Origin: Vibrio pectenicida
GTDB taxonomy: Bacteria > Pseudomonadota > Gammaproteobacteria > Enterobacterales > Vibrionaceae
Direction of reading: 5' to 3'
Length of the DNA: 64,000 nt
NCBI GenBank assembly: GCA_024347015.1
Contig: AP024889.1
Span: 992,001 to 1,056,000 of the forward strand
Numbering within the stretch: position 1 is the stretch's first letter; each line of letters starts with the position of its first letter. Below, one piece after another: positions 35,537 through 45,453 of this stretch. The notes below the pieces were generated by a model. It searched no databases. It was not told where the DNA came from and saw nothing but the letters and a program-made list of their open reading frames with translations. Position numbers and translations under genes: made by a program.

Positions 35537-36385
35537 TTATTTCACCTTGAGTTCTTTGTAGCGTTGCTGTAAAAAACTGTCGGCTGTGTATTGGTCAGAC
35601 AACTTACATTCATCTTTAGGGTGGACGCAAAAAGCTAGAGAAATACGTTCTTCAGTAGAATTAGAGGGTTGTATTACTCGGTGATAAAAAGATGGATAAA
35701 AATCTTTGGTACGCATAGCAAGCATATCGCCAGCGTTAATCACGATACTGTTTGGAATATAAGGAACCGTTGTCCACGTTCCATCTCGGGTTTTGGCTTC
35801 TAAACCTGAACTAGACACATTCGGTAGCAAGGTAATCAGGTTTATATCTGCATGTGATTCTGCTCGTTGTGCTCCGGACTTTGCCGTAGCAGAAAAGTTA
35901 TCCATCGGTGGATAATAGTTCATTCTAAATAAGGTTTTTGGGGAGTCTTTTGCCATGCTATCTAATGGCTCGTCGAGTTCATCTTTTATTTCAGATGGCA
36001 GGTGGTTGTTTAGCCATCCGAGTAGTTTGGCAGATAAATTAAGCAGGCGGTGCCTGATTTCATCACTTCTTTTTTGTTGATCTGGGGGACATGCTTTATC
36101 TTCGTAATAATGAAAAATTTCTTTGAGATCTTTTTTAGTAAACCCTTTTGCAGTTTCTGACACAGTTCGAGGAATAAAACCGGCAACAGTTTCTTTGTCA
36201 TATAGAAATTCTTGCTTAGATTCCTCAGCTTGATAAAAAAAGTTTAGCCAGTTTGAATACAAGCCTTCAATTTCTACTTGCTCAATACCTGTGTCAGTTA
36301 ATACAACAAAACCTGATTGGTGAAGAGCTTGAGCAAATTCTTGAGGTGCGGTTGGGTTATTGCTTCCTATACTTATGATTTTCAA
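35537..36385 (-). CDS. 2-oxoglutarate/Fe(II)-dependent oxygenase, isopenicillin-N-synthase-like
   Basis: A 282-residue soluble enzyme of the IPNS/2OG-Fe(II) oxygenase family. The N-terminal DIOX_N-like region has FAQALHQSGFVVLTD. Iron ligands are His178 and Asp180 in ESHADINLITLL and His235 in FYHRVIQ; the 2-oxoglutarate-binding Arg248-x-Ser250 is in ERISLAF. MNYYPP (155-160) is also family-typical. It is the first gene of an operon with an MFS transporter. Substrate is unknown; relatives oxidise amino acids, gibberellin-like compounds or make ethylene. Confidence 0.88.
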   Translation of the reverse strand: MKIISIGSNNPTAPQEFAQALHQSGFVVLTDTGIEQVEIEGLYSNWLNFFYQAEESKQEFLYDKETVAGFIPRTVSETAKGFTKKDLKEIFHYYEDKACPPDQQKRSDEIRHRLLNLSAKLLGWLNNHLPSEIKDELDEPLDSMAKDSPKTLFRMNYYPPMDNFSATAKSGAQRAESHADINLITLLPNVSSSGLEAKTRDGTWTTVPYIPNSIVINAGDMLAMRTKDFYPSFYHRVIQPSNSTEERISLAFCVHPKDECKLSDQYTADSFLQQRYKELKVK

Positions 36386-36501
36386 TATATATATTCCTTC
36401 TGAAAATATTAGGAGGCGAATTTTATCATAGGAGGCTATGGGTGCTATGTTTCATATTTGATTTTATTTATATTTATAGTGATGTGAGTCCTAGATTACC
36501 T

Positions 36502-36532
36502 AAAAAGCCCTGCTATTTTTTAGCAGGGCTTT
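36502..36532 (-). terminator. Terminator of metG
   Basis: AAAGCCCTGCTA (36504-36515) and TAGCAGGGCTTT (36521-36532) form a 12-bp stem with loop TTTTT. In the leftward direction the stem is followed by a T run (complement of A at 36502-36506), placed just after metG. Confidence 0.92.
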
Positions 36533-36555
36533 AGAGTTAATTACATTAGCCTGTT

Positions 36556-38631
36556 TTACATAACGCGCATACCAGGCATAGCACCTTCATGAGGTTCCAG
36601 AATCCAAAGATCGCTTCCTCCGGGGCCAGCCGCCAAAATCATACCTTCAGACATACCAAACTTCATCTTACGAGGCTTAAGGTTTGCAACCATAACGGTC
36701 AACTTACCTTCAAGCTCTTCGGGTTTATATGCTGATTTGATGCCAGAGAAAACCTGACGGGTCTCGCCACCGATATCAAGCTGAAACTTTAGCAGCTTGT
36801 TAGCTTTAGGCACTTCTTCACAAGAAATGATACGTGCGATACGCATATCCACAGCCGCAAAAGTATCAAAATCAATCTCTGCAACAATAGGGTCTTTATC
36901 TAACTCAGTTTGACTTGCTTGATTCTTTGCTGCTTCAGCTTTCTCTTTAGCTGCCATTTCTACTTCAGCATCTTGTTTGGACGCTTCAATCATAGACTCA
37001 ACCTTTTTCGGGTCGATACGGCTAAACAGTGCTTTGAATTTGGTGATTTCATGGCCTACTAAGGGCTTGGCTATTCCATCCCAAGTTAGCTCTTGGTTGA
37101 GGAAAGTCTCTGTGCGAGCACTCAGTGCTGGCATAACAGGTTTTAGGTAAGTTATGAGTACACGGAATAAGTTGATGCCGACAGAGCAAATATCTTGTAA
37201 GTGTTGGTCCTTACCTTCTTCTTTTGCTACAACCCATGGTGCTTTCTCATCAACATATTGGTTTGCTTTATCTGCCAGTGCTGTGATCTCACGTATCGCA
37301 CGGCCAAATTCTCGCATTTCGTATAGCTCTGCGATACGATCGGCTGCAGCAACAAACTCTTCATACAGTTCAGGCTCTGCAAATTCGTCTGAAAGCATAC
37401 CTTTAAAGCGTTTAGTGATAAAACCAGCATTACGTGAGGCAAGGTTAACAATCTTATTGACGACGTCAGCATTGACTCTTTGAGTAAAGTCTTCAAGGTT
37501 CAAGTCTAGGTCATCGATACGGCTGTTGAGTTTGGCTGCATAGTAGTAGCGTAGGCACTCAGGATCAAGGTGAGCTAGGTAAGTGCTTGCCTTAACAAAT
37601 GTGCCTTTTGACTTAGACATTTTCGCACCGTTAACTGTTACGTAACCATGGACGAAAACATTATTTGGCTTACGGAAACCACTGCCTTCAAGCATTGCTG
37701 GCCAGAATAGAGAGTGGAAGTAAACAATATCTTTACCAATGAAGTGATAGAGTTCTGTTGTACTGTCTTTCTTCCAGTATTCGTTAAAATCTAGGTCTTC
37801 ACGTTTATCACATAAGTTTTTAAATGAACCCATATAACCGATAGGTGCGTCCAACCACACGTAGAAGAATTTATCTTTTTCACCTGGGATTTCAAAACCG
37901 AAATAAGGCGCATCACGAGATATATCCCACTGTTGAAGGCCAGATTCAAACCACTCTTGCATTTTATTCGCGGTTTCAGTCTGTAATGAACCAGAGCGGG
38001 TCCACTCTTTAAGCATGCTTTCAAACTGAGGGAGGTCAAAGAAAAAGTGCTCAGAATCTTTCATGACAGGCGTTGCACCAGAAACGGCTGATTTAGGATC
38101 AATCAACTCTGTAGTGCTATAAGTTGCCCCGCAGCTATCACAGTTATCACCATACTGATCGTCAGATTTACATTTGGGACAAGTGCCTTTTACAAAACGA
38201 TCGGGTAGAAACATTTCTTTCTCTGGATCAAAGAGCTGTGAAATGGTTCGGCTAGAAATGAAGCCATTTTTCTTTAACTCAAGATAGATATGTGACGCTA
38301 GTTGTTTGTTTTCTTCAGAGTGAGTGCTGTGATAGTTATCAAAGCTAATATCGAAGCCAGCAAAGTCTTTCTGGTGTTCTTCACTAACAGCAGCGATCAT
38401 TTCTTCTGGTGTAATACCCATTTGCTGTGCTTTTAGCATGATTGGCGTGCCGTGGGCATCGTCAGCACAAATGAAGTTTACTGTGTTGCCACGTAGGCGT
38501 TGGTAGCGAACCCAAATGTCTGCCTGAATGTGCTCAAGCATATGACCTAAGTGGATCGAACCGTTAGCATACGGAAGGGCACAAGTTACCAGCAGTTTCC
38601 TTGGATCAAGGTTTCTTGGATCGTTTGCCAT
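36556..38631 (-). CDS. metG: Methionyl-tRNA synthetase
   Basis: Class I aminoacyl-tRNA synthetase charging tRNA-Met. The product has 691 residues with the HIGH-like HLGHMLEHI (about 22-30), a Zn-binding insert with CPKC and CDSC pairs (about 146-162), the [10 protein letters not shown] signature (KMSKS), an anticodon-binding helical domain and a C-terminal tRNA-binding OB domain (about 590-691, [20 protein letters not shown]). It is divergent from apbC across 159 bases, the conserved order in vibrios. Confidence 0.98.
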   Translation of the reverse strand: MANDPRNLDPRKLLVTCALPYANGSIHLGHMLEHIQADIWVRYQRLRGNTVNFICADDAHGTPIMLKAQQMGITPEEMIAAVSEEHQKDFAGFDISFDNYHSTHSEENKQLASHIYLELKKNGFISSRTISQLFDPEKEMFLPDRFVKGTCPKCKSDDQYGDNCDSCGATYSTTELIDPKSAVSGATPVMKDSEHFFFDLPQFESMLKEWTRSGSLQTETANKMQEWFESGLQQWDISRDAPYFGFEIPGEKDKFFYVWLDAPIGYMGSFKNLCDKREDLDFNEYWKKDSTTELYHFIGKDIVYFHSLFWPAMLEGSGFRKPNNVFVHGYVTVNGAKMSKSKGTFVKASTYLAHLDPECLRYYYAAKLNSRIDDLDLNLEDFTQRVNADVVNKIVNLASRNAGFITKRFKGMLSDEFAEPELYEEFVAAADRIAELYEMREFGRAIREITALADKANQYVDEKAPWVVAKEEGKDQHLQDICSVGINLFRVLITYLKPVMPALSARTETFLNQELTWDGIAKPLVGHEITKFKALFSRIDPKKVESMIEASKQDAEVEMAAKEKAEAAKNQASQTELDKDPIVAEIDFDTFAAVDMRIARIISCEEVPKANKLLKFQLDIGGETRQVFSGIKSAYKPEELEGKLTVMVANLKPRKMKFGMSEGMILAAGPGGSDLWILEPHEGAMPGMRVM

Positions 38632-38790
38632 ACTTAATATTCGCTTATTCTGATAGGTATTAAAAAATTGACCCTAATACTACCTTATCCACATTGTGAC
38701 TCCAAGGTATCATCAGCGTGATTATCTTAGTTTTTTCGGGGTTCAGTCTTTTGACGAGCAATGCTAGGATTAGACTCATAAGGAGGATCT

Positions 38791-39864
38791 ATGCGTCTAT
38801 TATCTAGCAAAGAAGATTTTTGTAGTTGGCTCAACCAGTTTGAGCATTCAAGCTTGGTTGCACAATGGGCCTCTGTTGCGGGTATTGTGATTCTTGATTC
38901 GGGCAGAGTTATTATTGCATTCCCTTTTGCGACTCAATCAGTGGTGCAGATGCTATCTGACTGGATTCAATTACAGCAGCAAAGTGGCTATGTTTCGGTA
39001 GTTGAGTGTGACATAAAAGCGGTGCCTAAGCCGCTCCATACACAAGTTGATCATCAGGTAACTGGTGTGAAGAACATTATTGCAGTTACTTCAGCCAAGG
39101 GTGGGGTTGGTAAATCAACCACAGCAGTGAACTTAGCACTGGCGATTGCCAAATCGGGAGCAAAGGTTGGCTTATTAGATGCGGATATTTATGGTCCTTC
39201 AGTTCCTATCATGCTGGGTCAACAGGGGGCATCACCTCAAGTAAGAGATGATAAATGGATGCAGCCTATTTTCGCTCATGGCATCTATACCCATTCTATC
39301 GGTTACTTGGTTTCTAAAGATGAAGCCGCTATCTGGCGTGGTCCTATGGCGTCGAAAGCTTTAGCCCAGTTACTCAATGAAACGCTGTGGCCAGAACTCG
39401 ATTATCTTGTGATAGACATGCCACCAGGAACGGGAGACATTCAGTTGACCTTAGCTCAACAAATACCTGTTACGGGAGCTGTGATTGTTACTACTCCACA
39501 AGATCTTGCTCTTGCAGATGCCCGAAAGGGAGCGGCAATGTTTGAGAAAGTACAGGTACCAGTAATTGGTTTAGTGGAGAATATGAGCTATCACATTTGC
39601 AGCCATTGCGGTGGTAAAGAAGCCATTTTTGGTGTCGGTGGCGCGCAAAAAATGTCGAGTGAATATGGCCTTGATCTATTGGTTCAGATACCGCTGCATA
39701 TTTCTTTACGCGAAGATATCGACAATGGCTGTCCTAGCGTCATTGCTCGGCCGGATTCTGAACAAGCTGCTTATTATATTCAGTTAGCTGAATCAGTTTG
39801 TGCGCGAATGTATTGGCACGGAAAAGAAAAACCTCAATCTATTCAGTTCAAAATGGTTGAATGA
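38791..39864 (+). CDS. apbC: Iron-sulfur cluster carrier protein ApbC/Mrp
   Basis: A P-loop ATPase that carries [4Fe-4S] clusters to target enzymes. The 357-residue product has a short N-terminal MIP18-like region (1-80), the deviant Walker A KGGVGKST (103-110), DADIYGPSVP, IDMPPGTGD and the cluster-binding CSHC pair (about 270-273). Ribosome site AGGAGG is at 38781-38786. The order metG-apbC-udk is conserved. Confidence 0.96.
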   Translation: MRLLSSKEDFCSWLNQFEHSSLVAQWASVAGIVILDSGRVIIAFPFATQSVVQMLSDWIQLQQQSGYVSVVECDIKAVPKPLHTQVDHQVTGVKNIIAVTSAKGGVGKSTTAVNLALAIAKSGAKVGLLDADIYGPSVPIMLGQQGASPQVRDDKWMQPIFAHGIYTHSIGYLVSKDEAAIWRGPMASKALAQLLNETLWPELDYLVIDMPPGTGDIQLTLAQQIPVTGAVIVTTPQDLALADARKGAAMFEKVQVPVIGLVENMSYHICSHCGGKEAIFGVGGAQKMSSEYGLDLLVQIPLHISLREDIDNGCPSVIARPDSEQAAYYIQLAESVCARMYWHGKEKPQSIQFKMVE

Positions 39865-39916
39865 GAAAGGCTTTACGTTTAACAGAACCATTACTGTTAG
39901 AATATCGCTCAATTTG

Positions 39917-39956
39917 GGATCGATACGGTAATCGTTTGCGTTACCGTTATTGATCC
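39917..39956. repeat. Long imperfect hairpin between apbC and udk
   Basis: GGATCGATACGGTAA (39917-39931) pairs with TTACCGTTATTGATCC (39941-39956) with one mismatch and one bulge around a 9-base loop. No T run follows, so this is not a clear terminator. It may be an RNA 3' structure or an attenuator in the udk leader. Confidence 0.5.
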
Positions 39957-40113
39957 TATTTAGCTATTTGGATGAAATCCTCACTAGCATGTCTAGAACG
40001 AACTCCCTATAATCATGCGGTTTATATATTACACACTAATACTACCTGGGCAATATTTGCTCGATGCTAGTATTAGAACATGACACCAATTCAATTCATT
40101 GGGTGCAAGAATA

Positions 40114-40755
40114 ATGTCTGATAATAATCAATGCGTCATCGTCGGTATTGCTGGCGCATCGGCTTCTGGAAAAAGTTTAATCGCCAGTACTATCTATAAT
40201 GAGCTTCGTGAGAAAGTGGGCGATCATCAAATTGGTGTAATTACGGAAGATTGCTACTATAACGATCAAGACCATCTGAGCATGGAAGAGCGTGTCAAAA
40301 CTAACTATGACCACCCGAACGCACTGGACCATGATTTACTTTGTGAGCATTTAAAAACGCTAACAAGAGGTGATTCTGTTGAGGTTCCTGAGTATAGCTA
40401 TTCTGATCATACTCGTACTGAAAATACTACACTAATGACACCGAAAAAGGTGATTATTTTGGAAGGTATTCTACTTTTAACCGATCCTCGCCTGCGTGAA
40501 CTTATGCATGCAACTGTCTTTATGGATACACCACTAGATATTTGTTTATTACGCCGAGTGAGACGTGATGTTGAAGAACGTGGTCGTGCAATGGAGTCGG
40601 TACTGAAACAGTATCAAGAAACTGTACGCCCTATGTTCATGCAATTTATTGAACCATCGAAGCAGCACGCGGATATTATCGTGCCTCGTGGCGGTAAAAA
40701 CCGTATAGCGATTGATGTATTAAAAGCGCATATTGCAAAACTTTTGAAAGCTTAA
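40114..40755 (+). CDS. udk: Uridine kinase
   Basis: Phosphorylates uridine and cytidine in pyrimidine salvage, complementing udp. The 213-residue product has the P-loop GASASGKS, the DCYYND motif, the [13 protein letters not shown] substrate region and the [12 protein letters not shown] lid. ATG 40114 is chosen; the upstream in-frame TTG at 40099 lacks support. A strong terminator follows. Confidence 0.96.
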   Translation: MSDNNQCVIVGIAGASASGKSLIASTIYNELREKVGDHQIGVITEDCYYNDQDHLSMEERVKTNYDHPNALDHDLLCEHLKTLTRGDSVEVPEYSYSDHTRTENTTLMTPKKVIILEGILLLTDPRLRELMHATVFMDTPLDICLLRRVRRDVEERGRAMESVLKQYQETVRPMFMQFIEPSKQHADIIVPRGGKNRIAIDVLKAHIAKLLKA

Positions 40756-40793
40756 GCCTTTATCCTATTCAAGCGCTTTATTTTTTTCGCAAG

Positions 40794-40823
40794 AAGTGGC
40801 ACCTTAGGTGCCACTTTCTTTTT
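40794..40823 (+). terminator. Terminator after udk
   Basis: AAGTGGCACC (40794-40803) and GGTGCCACTT (40807-40816), a 10-bp perfect stem with TTA loop, then TCTTTTT. Confidence 0.95.
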
Positions 40824-40908
40824 ACATGTAAAAAGCCTAATAACCCAAACGACTAGTTAGGTGAGATGGCTAGATGTATGACAACCCTGAATAGCAAGGA
40901 TAATTTTG

Positions 40909-43071
40909 ATGAAGAAACTGTTCCTATTGATTGCCATTCCTATCATCGTACTACTTGGTGCGATTATGGCACTGATACTGTTCGTCAATCCAAACCAGTT
41001 TAAACCTCTTATCGTAGAGCAAACCCAGAAACAAACTGGCTTAGAGTTGGTTATCGAAGGCGATATCAGTTGGAAGTTTTTTCCATCGCTTGGTTTTGAG
41101 TTAGGGAAGACTGAGCTGCGAAATCCGCAAGGTTTTTCTAAACCGAACTTATTCAAGGTCGACACGGTTGGTATTGATGTATCGGTATCACCTCTTTTAA
41201 ATCAGCAGTTAGAAATTGGAAACATCACTCTTGATGGCGCTGAGTTTTATCTTGAAACTCTTAAAGATGGTCGTAAGAACATTGATGTTTTAACCAAAGC
41301 CCAGACTGACCAAGCTGAGCCAACCACACCAAGCTCTGCTGCCAATGAATCTATAGTAGAGTCTTCGCCAACAGGCTCTTCTGAAAAACCTGCGTCAGAT
41401 TGGGCAATTAATCTTGCAGGGGTGACAGTATCAAACGCCGCTATTGAGATTCAGGATAAACAAGCTGGCTCATACACCAAGCTGTATGACGTTTCATTGA
41501 ACTTGTCAGAGTTTGCCGTTGATACGTGGACAAAGGCTGAATTTGCCGTTAAAGGTGAGAACAATCAGCAGAAGTTTAACGCTCAAGGAAGCGCTGAATT
41601 TAAGCTTGCCAAAGGTTTTAGCGATTATTCTTTGCGTAACATGGAACTGAATGCTGGTTTTAGCGATCCTACTAATCAATTTGATTCGATTAAACTGGGC
41701 TTAGAGACGTTCGACTTTGATACAGCGAATGCGCTGACCTATCACCTTGTTGGTCGTGCTGCTGACCTAGATATCGATATGAAAGGTAGTGGCAGTCTAA
41801 CGGTTGATAAAGCCATCTCAAAAGTCACGATGGATAAGTTAACTCTTGATGCTACGTTTAAAGGTGAGACTCTGCCTCAATCTCCTATGAAAGTTGATAT
41901 GGCCTCTGATTTATCATTTGAGTTAACTAACAGTCACTTAAGTTTCGTTTTAGAGAAGTTAACGGCTAACGCCCTGGCATTTGATGGTAAAGCAAACGTG
42001 ACTTTAGGTGACATTGCCAAAGTTCGTTTTTCACTACACAGCCCAAACATAGACTTGGACGAATTTTTAGGTCTCAATACAGCTAATACAACTAATACTG
42101 GCGAGGCAACAACTGAAAAACCTAATCAATCCGAAACATCAAGCCAAAATGGAACTGGCAAGCCCGTATCGCAGCAAGAGGTTGAACCTGATTTATCCGC
42201 GCTCAAAGCTTTGGATATTAAAGGGGATATCACTATCGATAAGTTTAAGGCCAGCAATGCTCGGATGGAAAATGTCAAAACCAGCTTCTTGGTTAATCGT
42301 GGCGTTGCAGAACTGACTTCTTTCTCGTCTAACTTGTACCAAGGGTCGATTACCGCTTCTGCAAAACTTGATGCGAGAAAGAGTCCAGCCAGCTACACCG
42401 TCAAAAAACGCATTAAGGGTGTTCAGGTTCAACCTTTGCTCTCTGATGTTGCCAATAGCGATAAGTTGGAAGGCACGGGTAATATTGATGTTGATGTTAA
42501 AGGCCACAGCTTAACACCAACTGGTATTCAAAAGAACCTAGTTGGTACTGTAGTGATTAACTTTACCGATGGTGCAGTCAACGGTATTAACGTCGCTCAA
42601 TTGATCCGCGAAAACTACGCCAAGTTCAAAGGCCAAAAAGTAGAGTCCTCTAATCAAGCCCAAAAAACAGACTTTAGCGCCATGGAAGCAACGTTGAAAC
42701 TTAACAAAGGTGTGGTGTCAACGGATGATTTATCGATGCAGTCACCACTGCTGCGTATTCTGGGTAAGGGCAGTGCTAATTATATTGACCAAACAGTTGA
42801 TTTTACAGTTAGTACTTCAATTGTTGGCTCATTAGAAGGCCAAGGTGGGAAAAATATTGATGAGCTGAAAGATGTAACCATTCCAATCAATATATCTGGC
42901 TCTTGGGCTAAGCCTAAATTCAAGTTGGTCTTTGATGATGTATTGAAACAGAAAGTTGAGAAAGAAGTTGATCGTGGCCTGAAAAAGTTAGATGAAAAAT
43001 TGGGCGACAAGATAAAAGATCAAAAGACCAAGGATGCGGTTAATAGTTTGATTAAAGGTCTATTTAATTAA
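40909..43071 (+). CDS. asmA: AsmA-family envelope protein
   Basis: AsmA-like proteins span the periplasm from an inner-membrane anchor and belong to the family thought to move lipids toward the outer membrane. The 720-residue product has an N-terminal membrane helix (about 3-25), the AsmA start FVNPNQFKPLIVEQTQKQTG and GDISWKFFPSLGFELG, long beta-rich repeats, two low-complexity Ser/Thr/Glu linkers (about 135-160 and 395-425) and a C-terminal AsmA domain ending in a Lys-rich helix. AAGGA at 40897-40901 supports the ATG at 40909. It is a single-gene unit with its own terminator. Confidence 0.92.
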   Translation: MKKLFLLIAIPIIVLLGAIMALILFVNPNQFKPLIVEQTQKQTGLELVIEGDISWKFFPSLGFELGKTELRNPQGFSKPNLFKVDTVGIDVSVSPLLNQQLEIGNITLDGAEFYLETLKDGRKNIDVLTKAQTDQAEPTTPSSAANESIVESSPTGSSEKPASDWAINLAGVTVSNAAIEIQDKQAGSYTKLYDVSLNLSEFAVDTWTKAEFAVKGENNQQKFNAQGSAEFKLAKGFSDYSLRNMELNAGFSDPTNQFDSIKLGLETFDFDTANALTYHLVGRAADLDIDMKGSGSLTVDKAISKVTMDKLTLDATFKGETLPQSPMKVDMASDLSFELTNSHLSFVLEKLTANALAFDGKANVTLGDIAKVRFSLHSPNIDLDEFLGLNTANTTNTGEATTEKPNQSETSSQNGTGKPVSQQEVEPDLSALKALDIKGDITIDKFKASNARMENVKTSFLVNRGVAELTSFSSNLYQGSITASAKLDARKSPASYTVKKRIKGVQVQPLLSDVANSDKLEGTGNIDVDVKGHSLTPTGIQKNLVGTVVINFTDGAVNGINVAQLIRENYAKFKGQKVESSNQAQKTDFSAMEATLKLNKGVVSTDDLSMQSPLLRILGKGSANYIDQTVDFTVSTSIVGSLEGQGGKNIDELKDVTIPINISGSWAKPKFKLVFDDVLKQKVEKEVDRGLKKLDEKLGDKIKDQKTKDAVNSLIKGLFN

Positions 43072-43098
43072 TTATACCACAACATAAAATGACTAAAG

Positions 43099-43120
43099 CG
43101 CACCCAGAGTGCGTTTTTTT
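43099..43120 (+). terminator. Terminator after asmA
   Basis: CGCAC (43099-43103) and GTGCG (43109-43113) with loop CCAGA, extended by partial A/T pairing, followed by seven T. Confidence 0.85.
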
Positions 43121-43256
43121 ATTTTTGACTTAGCCTTGACGATGTTTGGGACAAAAACATAAATAATCAATAACCTATGTGAATCTCTTTTTCTGAAAAT
43201 ATTTTTTGGTGAATTTAAATGCCTATTGTCTTAAATAAAATTATACGGGTATGCTC

Positions 43257-44198
43257 ATGAAGAAAACCACTTTCTTACTTAAATGGTTTCCCAGTTTAAT
43301 CTTACTCTCATTGTCTGGTGCTGTGACCGGACAAGACATGCCAGAGTCGATTATTTCAACTATTGAAGCCGTTTCAACATCACTTGATGGTGCACGTGTT
43401 GGCGTTTTTGTGAGCAATGCCAATACAAACCAGCAATGGCATTATAATGGTAACCAACGTTTTCCGACGGCCAGTACATTTAAAGTCCTCGCTTGTGCGG
43501 CGGCGTTGGATAAAGGTGCGTTATCAACAGCGGTCAAGATCACTGAAAAAGATTTGGTCGAATACTCGCCTGTTACTGAAAAATATATTAATAATACGAT
43601 GACTTATAATCAGTTATGCCATGCAACTATTACTACAAGCGATAATACTGCAGGTAACCTTATTTTGAGGTATATTGGAGGGCCCGAGGGACTGACTCAG
43701 TTTCTTCGTGGGACGGGAGACAACGTGACCTTGATGTCCCGTTGGGAACCTGAACTTAATCAAGGTACCCCTGGAGATAAGCGTGATACCACAACCCCAC
43801 ATGCTATTAACCGAACGCTTGGAATATTGTTATTTGGGGACGTGTTGTCTCAGTCAAAACAACAGAAACTTTTGCAGTGGATGAAACAGGATCAGGTGGC
43901 CGATGATCTTCTGCGCTCGGTGTTACCGAAAACGTGGCAAATCGGAGACAAAACAGGAGCTGGTGGGCATGGTTCTCGGGGGATCATCGCAGTACTCATT
44001 CCTCCAAATTCTGAACCTGTGCTTGTATCAATTTATCTTACCGAAAGTCAAACCACGATCAAGCAGTTAAATAAAGCAATTGCCACGATTGGATCTGCGA
44101 TTATTAAGGAACTTGAAGCGAATTTGGGTGAAAAAAAAACAATAGGGGCATACTCTACCCCTATATTCGTCAGGTCATCACACAAGGATTTTCTCTGA
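43257..44198 (+). CDS. Class A beta-lactamase, CARB/PSE-like
   Basis: Periplasmic serine beta-lactamase. A signal peptide covers residues 1-25 (MKKTTFLLKWFPSLILLSLS, then AVTGQD). Catalytic motifs are S73-T-F-K76, S128-D-N130, Glu164 in RWEPELN and K232-T-G234 in DKTGAGGHGSRG. STFK, TTSDNTA and DTTTP resemble CARB (PSE) enzymes as recalled, but those have RSG instead of KTG. ATG 43257 is chosen; ATG 43251 adds two residues. The C-terminus continues about 19 residues past the usual end, because an A9 tract (44131-44139) shifts the reading away from a TAG. The cobO terminator lies within this extension. Confidence 0.9.
   Translation: MKKTTFLLKWFPSLILLSLSGAVTGQDMPESIISTIEAVSTSLDGARVGVFVSNANTNQQWHYNGNQRFPTASTFKVLACAAALDKGALSTAVKITEKDLVEYSPVTEKYINNTMTYNQLCHATITTSDNTAGNLILRYIGGPEGLTQFLRGTGDNVTLMSRWEPELNQGTPGDKRDTTTPHAINRTLGILLFGDVLSQSKQQKLLQWMKQDQVADDLLRSVLPKTWQIGDKTGAGGHGSRGIIAVLIPPNSEPVLVSIYLTESQTTIKQLNKAIATIGSAIIKELEANLGEKKTIGAYSTPIFVRSSHKDFL
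44131..44164 (-). terminator. Terminator of cobO, inside the 3' end of the beta-lactamase gene
   Basis: Arms ATAGGGG (44142-44148) and CCCCTAT (44158-44164). On the minus strand the stem is followed by a T run (complement of A9 at 44131-44139), giving a leftward terminator about 100 bases after the cobO stop. Confidence 0.75.
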
Positions 44199-44264
44199 GC
44201 TCAACTTATTTATGAGTTGGGCGCAGACCTCCGTATGCTCTTTCTATAAGAATACGTCAGGTTT

Positions 44265-44870
44265 TTACCAGTCAATTCCTTTTAGCGCTTTGATACCAGT
44301 ATCAAAAGCATGCTTTACATTCTTAACCTCAGAAACAGTGTCAGCCATTTCAATCAGGGTTCGATGAGCCCCACGGCCAGTAATGATAACAGACTGCATT
44401 GGTGGTCTGCTATTTAGCGCGTCAACAACCTCTTCTAAGTCGATATAACCATAGCTGAGCATGTAAGTGAGCTCATCAAATAAAATGACATCGATAGAGG
44501 CATCACTCAGCATACGCTTGCACTCTTGCCAAACCTTCTGCGCAGCTTGGGTATCGAGCTCTTTATCTTGCGTCTCCCATGTAAACCCTGTTGCCATAAC
44601 CTGAAACTCAACCCCCAGCTTTTCTAGTAAGTTGCGTTCACCGTTATCCCAAGTCCCTTTGATAAATTGCGCTACTGAGCAGTTTAAGCCATGGCCTACT
44701 GCACGAACTATGGTACCAAAACCTGAAGTTGATTTACCTTTGCCATTACCAGTAATAATTAATAACAGGCCTTTTTCATCTTGAGCTGCAGCGACTCTAG
44801 CATCGACTTGCTGTTTGACTTTTTGCTGTCTTGCCTGGTGGCGAGCTTGTTTATGACTTTCAGATGTCAC
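44265..44870 (-). CDS. cobO: Corrinoid adenosyltransferase CobO/BtuR
   Basis: Transfers the adenosyl group of ATP to cob(I)alamin, in synthesis or salvage of coenzyme B12. The 201-residue product has the P-loop GNGKGKSTSGFGT (about 42-54), AQFIKGTWDNGE, the FDELTYMLSYGYI segment and ITGRGAHRTLIEMADTVSE. Its length and motifs are normal. It is convergent with the beta-lactamase gene and divergent from the phosphatase gene upstream. Confidence 0.95.
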   Translation of the reverse strand: MTSESHKQARHQARQQKVKQQVDARVAAAQDEKGLLLIITGNGKGKSTSGFGTIVRAVGHGLNCSVAQFIKGTWDNGERNLLEKLGVEFQVMATGFTWETQDKELDTQAAQKVWQECKRMLSDASIDVILFDELTYMLSYGYIDLEEVVDALNSRPPMQSVIITGRGAHRTLIEMADTVSEVKNVKHAFDTGIKALKGIDW

Positions 44871-44961
44871 AGGAAATCCTTTTTAATTTCAGAAAACTGT
44901 GGCTATGATAACGCATCTGCAGTGCTGCAAAAAACCATGGTTTTTTAAGGGAAAGAAAAAT

Positions 44962-45414
44962 ATGGCCAAGAAACTATTAGTGGTATGCATGGGCAATATC
45001 TGTCGTTCACCAACGGGTGAGGCAGTTCTTCGTGCTAAGGCTGAACAAATGGGCGTTGAAATTGAGGTCGACTCGGCAGGAACCATAGGTTATCACCAAG
45101 GTAATTTACCCGACCCTCGTGCTAAAGAAGTGGGAGAACGTCGAGGATACTTATTTGAAGGGATTTGTTCGCGTAAAGTGGTTGAGCAAGACTTTGCCTA
45201 TTTTGATCTAATTTTGGCGGCTGATAGAGATAATCTTGCTGATTTGCAGGCGCAATGCCCTTTAAAGTATCAGAATAAGTTGAAGCTATTTCTTAGCTAC
45301 GCAGAAAGCGGGGAGGAGGAAATTCCCGATCCATACTATGGCGGTGATAACGGATTTGAACGTGTCCTTGACTTAATAGAACAAGCATCGGATAAATTGC
45401 TTAGAACACTTTAG
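44962..45414 (+). CDS. Low-molecular-weight protein tyrosine phosphatase
   Basis: The 150-residue product starts with the active-site loop C9-MGNIC-R15-S (CX5RS) and has the general acid region IPDPYYGG near residue 125. It also shows SAGTIGYH and the DPRAKEV motif of the family. It could dephosphorylate protein tyrosine or small substrates; an arsenate-reductase role is less likely. ATG 44962 follows AAGGGAAAG; the upstream in-frame extension is not supported. Confidence 0.93.
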   Translation: MAKKLLVVCMGNICRSPTGEAVLRAKAEQMGVEIEVDSAGTIGYHQGNLPDPRAKEVGERRGYLFEGICSRKVVEQDFAYFDLILAADRDNLADLQAQCPLKYQNKLKLFLSYAESGEEEIPDPYYGGDNGFERVLDLIEQASDKLLRTL

Positions 45415-45453
45415 AGGCCAATGAGAGTGATGATGGTTTGACACCTTAACTTT

